Origin: Streptomyces sp. NRRL S-244
GTDB lineage: Bacteria > Actinomycetota > Actinomycetes > Streptomycetales > Streptomycetaceae
Reading direction: 5' to 3'
DNA length: 64,000 bases
Assembly: GCF_000717915.1 (NCBI RefSeq)
Contig: NZ_JOCX01000002.1
Location: 248,001-312,000 of the forward strand
Every line of letters starts with the position of its first letter. The stretch's first letter is position 1. The position numbers and the translations under genes are program-made. This document shows, one piece after another, positions 60,601-64,000 of the stretch. Under the pieces are notes generated by a model. That model saw only the letters and a program-made list of their open reading frames with translations, did no database searches and was not told where the DNA came from.

Positions 60601-61893
60601 ATGATGCGTACGCGTCCGCTGAAGGTGGCGCTGCTGGGCTGTGGAGTGGTCGGCTCAGAGGTGGCGCGCATCATGACGACGCACGCCGACGACCTCACGG
60701 CCCGCATCGGTGCGCCCGTCGAGCTCGCCGGCGTGGCCGTGCGCCGCCCCTCCAAGGTGCGCGAGGGCATCGACCCCGCCCTGGTCACCACCGATGCGAC
60801 CGCCCTCCTCAAACGCGGCGACATCGACATCGCGATCGAGGTCATCGGCGGCATCGAGCCCGCCCGCACCCTCATCACCACCGCCTTCGAGCACGGCATC
60901 TCCGTCGTCTCGGCGAACAAGGCGCTGCTCGCCCAGGACGGCGCGGCCCTGCACGCCGCGGCCGAGCAGCACGGGCTGGACCTGTACTACGAGGCCGCCG
61001 TCGCCGGCGCCATCCCGCTGGTCCGCCCCATGCGCGAGTCCCTGGCCGGCGACAAGATCAACCGGGTGATGGGCATCGTCAACGGCACGACGAACTTCAT
61101 CCTCGACAAGATGGACTCCACCGGCGCCGGGTACCAGGAGGCGCTCGACGAGGCCACCGCCCTCGGGTACGCCGAGGCCGACCCCACCGCCGACGTCGAG
61201 GGCTACGACGCCGCCGCCAAGGCCGCGATCCTGGCCGGCATCGCCTTCCACACCCGGGTCCGCCTCGACGACGTCTACCGCGAGGGCATGACCGAGGTCA
61301 GCGCCGCCGACTTCGCCTCCGCCAAGCGCATGGGCTGCACCATCAAGCTCCTCGCGATCCTGGAGCGCGCCGCCGACGGCGAGTCCGTCACCGCCCGCGT
61401 GCACCCGGCGATGATCCCGCTGACCCACCCGCTCGCCTCCGTCCGCGAGGCGTACAACGCCGTCTTCGTCGAGGCGGAGGCCGCCGGGCGGCTCATGTTC
61501 TACGGGCCCGGCGCGGGCGGTTCGCCGACCGCCTCGGCGGTCCTGGGCGACCTCGTCGCCGTCTGCCGCAACAAGCTCGCCGAGGCAACGGGGCCCGGCG
61601 AGTCGGCGTACACCCAGCTGCCGGTCAGCCCCATGGGCGACGTCGTCACGCGCTACCACATCAGCCTCGATGTGGCGGACAAGCCGGGCGTCCTCGCCCA
61701 GGTGGCGACGACGTTCGCGGAGCACGGTGTCTCCATCGACACCGTCCGCCAGCAGGGCAAGGACGGCGAGGCCTCCCTCGTCGTCGTCACCCACCGCGCG
61801 CCCGACGCCGCCCTCTCCGGGACCGTCGAGGCACTGCGGAAGCTGGACACCGTGCGCGGTGTCGCCAGCATCATGCGTGTTGAAGGGGAGTAA
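60601..61893 (+). CDS. hom: Homoserine dehydrogenase
   Basis: A 430-residue enzyme. The NAD(P)-binding LKVALLGCGVVGSEVARI opens it, and EAAVAGAIPLVRPMRESL contains the catalytic-region residues. A C-terminal ACT domain (about 350-425: ISLDVADKPGVLAQVATTF, then EHGVSIDTVRQQG) implies threonine feedback control. It makes homoserine from aspartate semialdehyde. ATG 60601 or the ATG one codon later may be used. thrC follows 6 bp on. Confidence 0.97.
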   Translation: MMRTRPLKVALLGCGVVGSEVARIMTTHADDLTARIGAPVELAGVAVRRPSKVREGIDPALVTTDATALLKRGDIDIAIEVIGGIEPARTLITTAFEHGISVVSANKALLAQDGAALHAAAEQHGLDLYYEAAVAGAIPLVRPMRESLAGDKINRVMGIVNGTTNFILDKMDSTGAGYQEALDEATALGYAEADPTADVEGYDAAAKAAILAGIAFHTRVRLDDVYREGMTEVSAADFASAKRMGCTIKLLAILERAADGESVTARVHPAMIPLTHPLASVREAYNAVFVEAEAAGRLMFYGPGAGGSPTASAVLGDLVAVCRNKLAEATGPGESAYTQLPVSPMGDVVTRYHISLDVADKPGVLAQVATTFAEHGVSIDTVRQQGKDGEASLVVVTHRAPDAALSGTVEALRKLDTVRGVASIMRVEGE

Positions 61894-61899
61894 GGACCC

Positions 61900-62970
61900 A
61901 TGAGCAGCAATCGCACCCACCAGTGGCGCGGCATCATCGAGGAGTACCGGGACCGCCTGCCGGTGACGGACACGACTCCCGTGGTCACGCTCCGCGAGGG
62001 CGGCACTCCCCTCGTCCCCGCGCAGGTGCTCTCCGAGCGCACCGGCTGCGAGGTCCACCTCAAGGTCGAGGGCGCGAACCCCACCGGGTCCTTCAAGGAC
62101 CGCGGTATGACCATGGCGATCACCAAGGCCAAGGAGGACGGCGCCAAGGCCGTCATCTGCGCCTCCACGGGCAACACCTCGGCCTCCGCCGCCGCGTACG
62201 CGGTGCGCGCCGGGATGGTCTCGGCCGTCCTCGTGCCCCGCGGCAAGATCGCGCTCGGCAAGATGGGCCAGGCGCTCGTGCACGGCGCCAAGATCCTCCA
62301 GGTGGACGGCAACTTCGACGACTGCCTGGACCTGGCCCGCGCGCTGTCCGACAACTACCCGGTCGCGCTGGTCAATTCCGTGAACCCGGTGCGCATCGAG
62401 GGCCAGAAGACGGCCGCGTTCGAGATCGTCGACGCGCTCGGCGACGCCCCCGACATCCACGTGCTGCCCGTCGGCAACGCCGGCAACATCACCGCGTACT
62501 GGAAGGGCTTCAAGGAGTACAAGGCCGACGGTCTGGCCTCCCGTACGCCCCGCGTGTGGGGTTTCCAGGCCTCCGGCTCCGCACCCATCGTGCGCGGCGA
62601 GGTCGTCAAGGAGCCGCACACCATCGCCACCGCGATCCGCATCGGCAACCCGGCCTCCTGGGACTACGCCCTGCAGGCGCGCGACGAGTCGGGCGGCTTC
62701 ATCGACGAGGTGACGGACCGCCAGATCCTGGCCGCCTACCGCCTGTTGGCCGCGCAGGAGGGCGTCTTCGTCGAGCCCGCCTCGGCGGCGTCCGTGGCCG
62801 GCCTGCTCAAGGCCGCCGAGCTGGGCCTGGTCGACCCCGGCCAGACGATCGTCTGCACCGTGACCGGAAACGGCCTCAAGGACCCCGACTGGGCCGTCGC
62901 CGGCGCCCCGCAGCCGGTCACCGTCCCGGTGGACGCCGAAGCCGCGGCCATCCGCCTCGGCCTGGTCTGA
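61900..62970 (+). CDS. thrC: Threonine synthase
   Basis: A 356-residue PLP enzyme. The Schiff-base lysine is K66 in [13 protein letters not shown]. Further features are [13 protein letters not shown] and [13 protein letters not shown] for phosphate binding. It converts phosphohomoserine to threonine. The gene follows hom by 6 bp in the same transcript and ends before a strong hairpin. Confidence 0.97.
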   Translation: MSSNRTHQWRGIIEEYRDRLPVTDTTPVVTLREGGTPLVPAQVLSERTGCEVHLKVEGANPTGSFKDRGMTMAITKAKEDGAKAVICASTGNTSASAAAYAVRAGMVSAVLVPRGKIALGKMGQALVHGAKILQVDGNFDDCLDLARALSDNYPVALVNSVNPVRIEGQKTAAFEIVDALGDAPDIHVLPVGNAGNITAYWKGFKEYKADGLASRTPRVWGFQASGSAPIVRGEVVKEPHTIATAIRIGNPASWDYALQARDESGGFIDEVTDRQILAAYRLLAAQEGVFVEPASAASVAGLLKAAELGLVDPGQTIVCTVTGNGLKDPDWAVAGAPQPVTVPVDAEAAAIRLGLV

Positions 62971-62975
62971 CCGCA

Positions 62976-63026
62976 GTAGCAGTACCGCAGCACCGCAGTA
63001 CCGCAGCACCGCAGCACCGCAGTACC
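62976..63026. repeat. AGTACCGC/AGCACCGC direct repeats
   Basis: Short direct repeats (GCAGTACC, GCAGCACC) six to seven times between thrC and its terminator. No coding meaning seen. Confidence 0.6.
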
Positions 63027-63029
63027 CCG

Positions 63030-63077
63030 GTTGCCGGATTCCGGAATGCCTCTCGGAGGCTTCCGGAATCCGGCAAC
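63030..63077. terminator. Strong terminator hairpin after thrC
   Basis: A 17-bp perfect stem, GTTGCCGGATTCCGGAA with its complement. Its loop contains a further GCCTC-TCG-GAGGC stem, so almost the whole 48 bases pair. About 250 bp with no gene follow before thrB. Confidence 0.8.
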
Positions 63078-63329
63078 TCAGGCCGTACGGCACAAAAGTC
63101 AACGGCCTTCGGCGGAATCCACCGGAAGACACCGACACGCATCGTGCGCCTCCTGTGCGCCCTATGTCGCGAGAGAACCTTCCTTCGATACGCTGTACTT
63201 ACATCCGCCACCGCGCATATGACCGTGGTGCTGCCCAGAGGGCCTTCGGGTGTCGTACGTTCTCCAGTACATTCGCAGCGAGCCAGCGAAGATCTCGTCT
63301 CGCACAGTCACAAGGAGTGTCATCGGACG

Positions 63330-64000
63330 ATGGCCGGTCCAGCGTTCCGCGCCGCCGCCGTACGGGTGCGCGTCCCCGCCAGCAGTGCCAACCTCGGCCC
63401 GGGCTTCGACGCCCTCGGCCTGGCCCTGGGGCTCTACGACGACGTCGTCGTCCGGGTGGCCGACTCCGGCCTGAACATCGACATCGCGGGCGAGGGCGCC
63501 GACACCCTCCCGCGGGACGAGAGCCACCTGCTCGTACGCTCCATGCGCACCGCCTTCGACCTGCTGGGCGGGCAGCCGCGCGGCCTCGAGGTCGTCTGCG
63601 CCAACCGCATCCCGCACGGCCGCGGCCTCGGGTCCTCCTCCGCCGCCATCTGCGCCGGCATCGTCGCCGCCCGCGCCGTGACCATAGGCGGAGAAGCCAA
63701 GCTCGACGACGCGGCCCTGCTCGAACTGGCCACCGAGATCGAGGGCCATCCCGACAACGTCGCCGCCTGTCTCCTCGGCGGATTCACCCTCGCCTGGATG
63801 GACGGCGGCAGCGCCAAGGCGATCCGTATGGAGCCCGCCGAGTCCATCGTTCCGGTGGTGTTCGTCCCCTCCAAGCCGGTCCTGACGGAGACCGCGCGCG
63901 GCTTGCTGCCGCGCAACGTCCCGCACGTGGACGCGGCCGTCAACGCGGGTCGCGCGGCCCTGCTCGTCGAAGCCCTGACCAGGCGTCCCGAGTTGCTGCT
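63330..64000 (+). CDS. thrB: Homoserine kinase (3' end outside window)
   Basis: The first 223 codons of a GHMP-family kinase. The opening VRVPASSANLGPGFDALGLA and the ATP-binding PHGRGLGSSSAAICAG motif are clear. EIEGHPDNVAACLLGGF follows. It phosphorylates homoserine for ThrC. AAGGAG lies about 12 bases before the ATG at 63330. It is transcribed separately from thrC, since a strong terminator lies between them. Confidence 0.96.
   Translation, partial: MAGPAFRAAAVRVRVPASSANLGPGFDALGLALGLYDDVVVRVADSGLNIDIAGEGADTLPRDESHLLVRSMRTAFDLLGGQPRGLEVVCANRIPHGRGLGSSSAAICAGIVAARAVTIGGEAKLDDAALLELATEIEGHPDNVAACLLGGFTLAWMDGGSAKAIRMEPAESIVPVVFVPSKPVLTETARGLLPRNVPHVDAAVNAGRAALLVEALTRRPELL

Overview
The window is actinobacterial and almost certainly Streptomyces. 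GC is very high, GTG and TTG starts are frequent, 4-base ATGA/GTGA gene overlaps are common, and the right edge carries the familiar Streptomyces order tRNA-Arg, single-domain response regulator, ArgS-like anticodon-binding protein, lysA, hom, thrC, thrB. Every identification here is from reading sequence and from memory of families; no database search was run.

Left flank (1-5.8 kb): a phosphoribosyltransferase-hydrolase fusion, a secreted collagen-like protein, a glycosyltransferase-methyltransferase fusion and a DesK/DesR-like two-component pair. Region 5.8-35.7 kb is a biosynthetic gene cluster. Its core is a co-directional minus-strand run of 19 genes from an acyl carrier protein (23527) down to a fused E1-like/YcaO cyclodehydratase (5833). 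Just upstream of that enzyme, overlapping it by 4 bases, is a 65-residue candidate ribosomal precursor peptide. The run also encodes a P450, two methyltransferases, an FAD oxidoreductase, a GH3-like ligase, a P-loop kinase, a HAD phosphatase, an AfsA-type hot-dog enzyme, a tautomerase and several proteins I do not recognise. To its right are a type II thioesterase, a KAS III, an F420H2:NADP-type reductase, an acyltransferase, an MFS exporter, a small protein resembling the N-terminal part of SagB-type dehydrogenases, a flavin reductase, an aldo/keto reductase and an acyl-CoA dehydrogenase. Regulators are two MmyB-like XRE proteins and a short SARP. An 18-bp inverted repeat, GGTGGTG-N4-CACCACC, occurs before the ACP operon, between the first XRE gene and the thioesterase, and before KAS III. 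A degraded form precedes the exporter. The layout suggests a hybrid of azoline/azole peptide and fatty-acyl (or butenolide/furan-like) chemistry under ligand-responsive control; that product class is inference.

Region 35.9-37.7 kb holds a Beta-family protein gene with an AT-rich hairpin and a DUF4352-type membrane protein. From 38019 to 57395 lies a 19.4-kb actinobacterial integrative and conjugative element (AICE) inserted in the 3' half of tRNA-Arg(CCG) and bounded by a perfect 50-bp direct repeat. It carries Int, Xis, a prim-pol, a DUF3987-type replication protein, a candidate iteron origin, an FtsK/TraSA translocase, spread-type small proteins, a Nudix Pif-like protein, an XRE/PLD regulator, a GGDEF protein and cargo. 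The cargo is defence-like: a McrA-like HNH type IV nuclease at the left end, a solitary NaeI-family endonuclease beside a membrane protein in a low-GC patch, and a YaaC-like protein at the right end.

Right flank (57.4-64 kb): the intact tRNA-Arg followed by the aspartate-family amino acid genes. thrB runs off the window.
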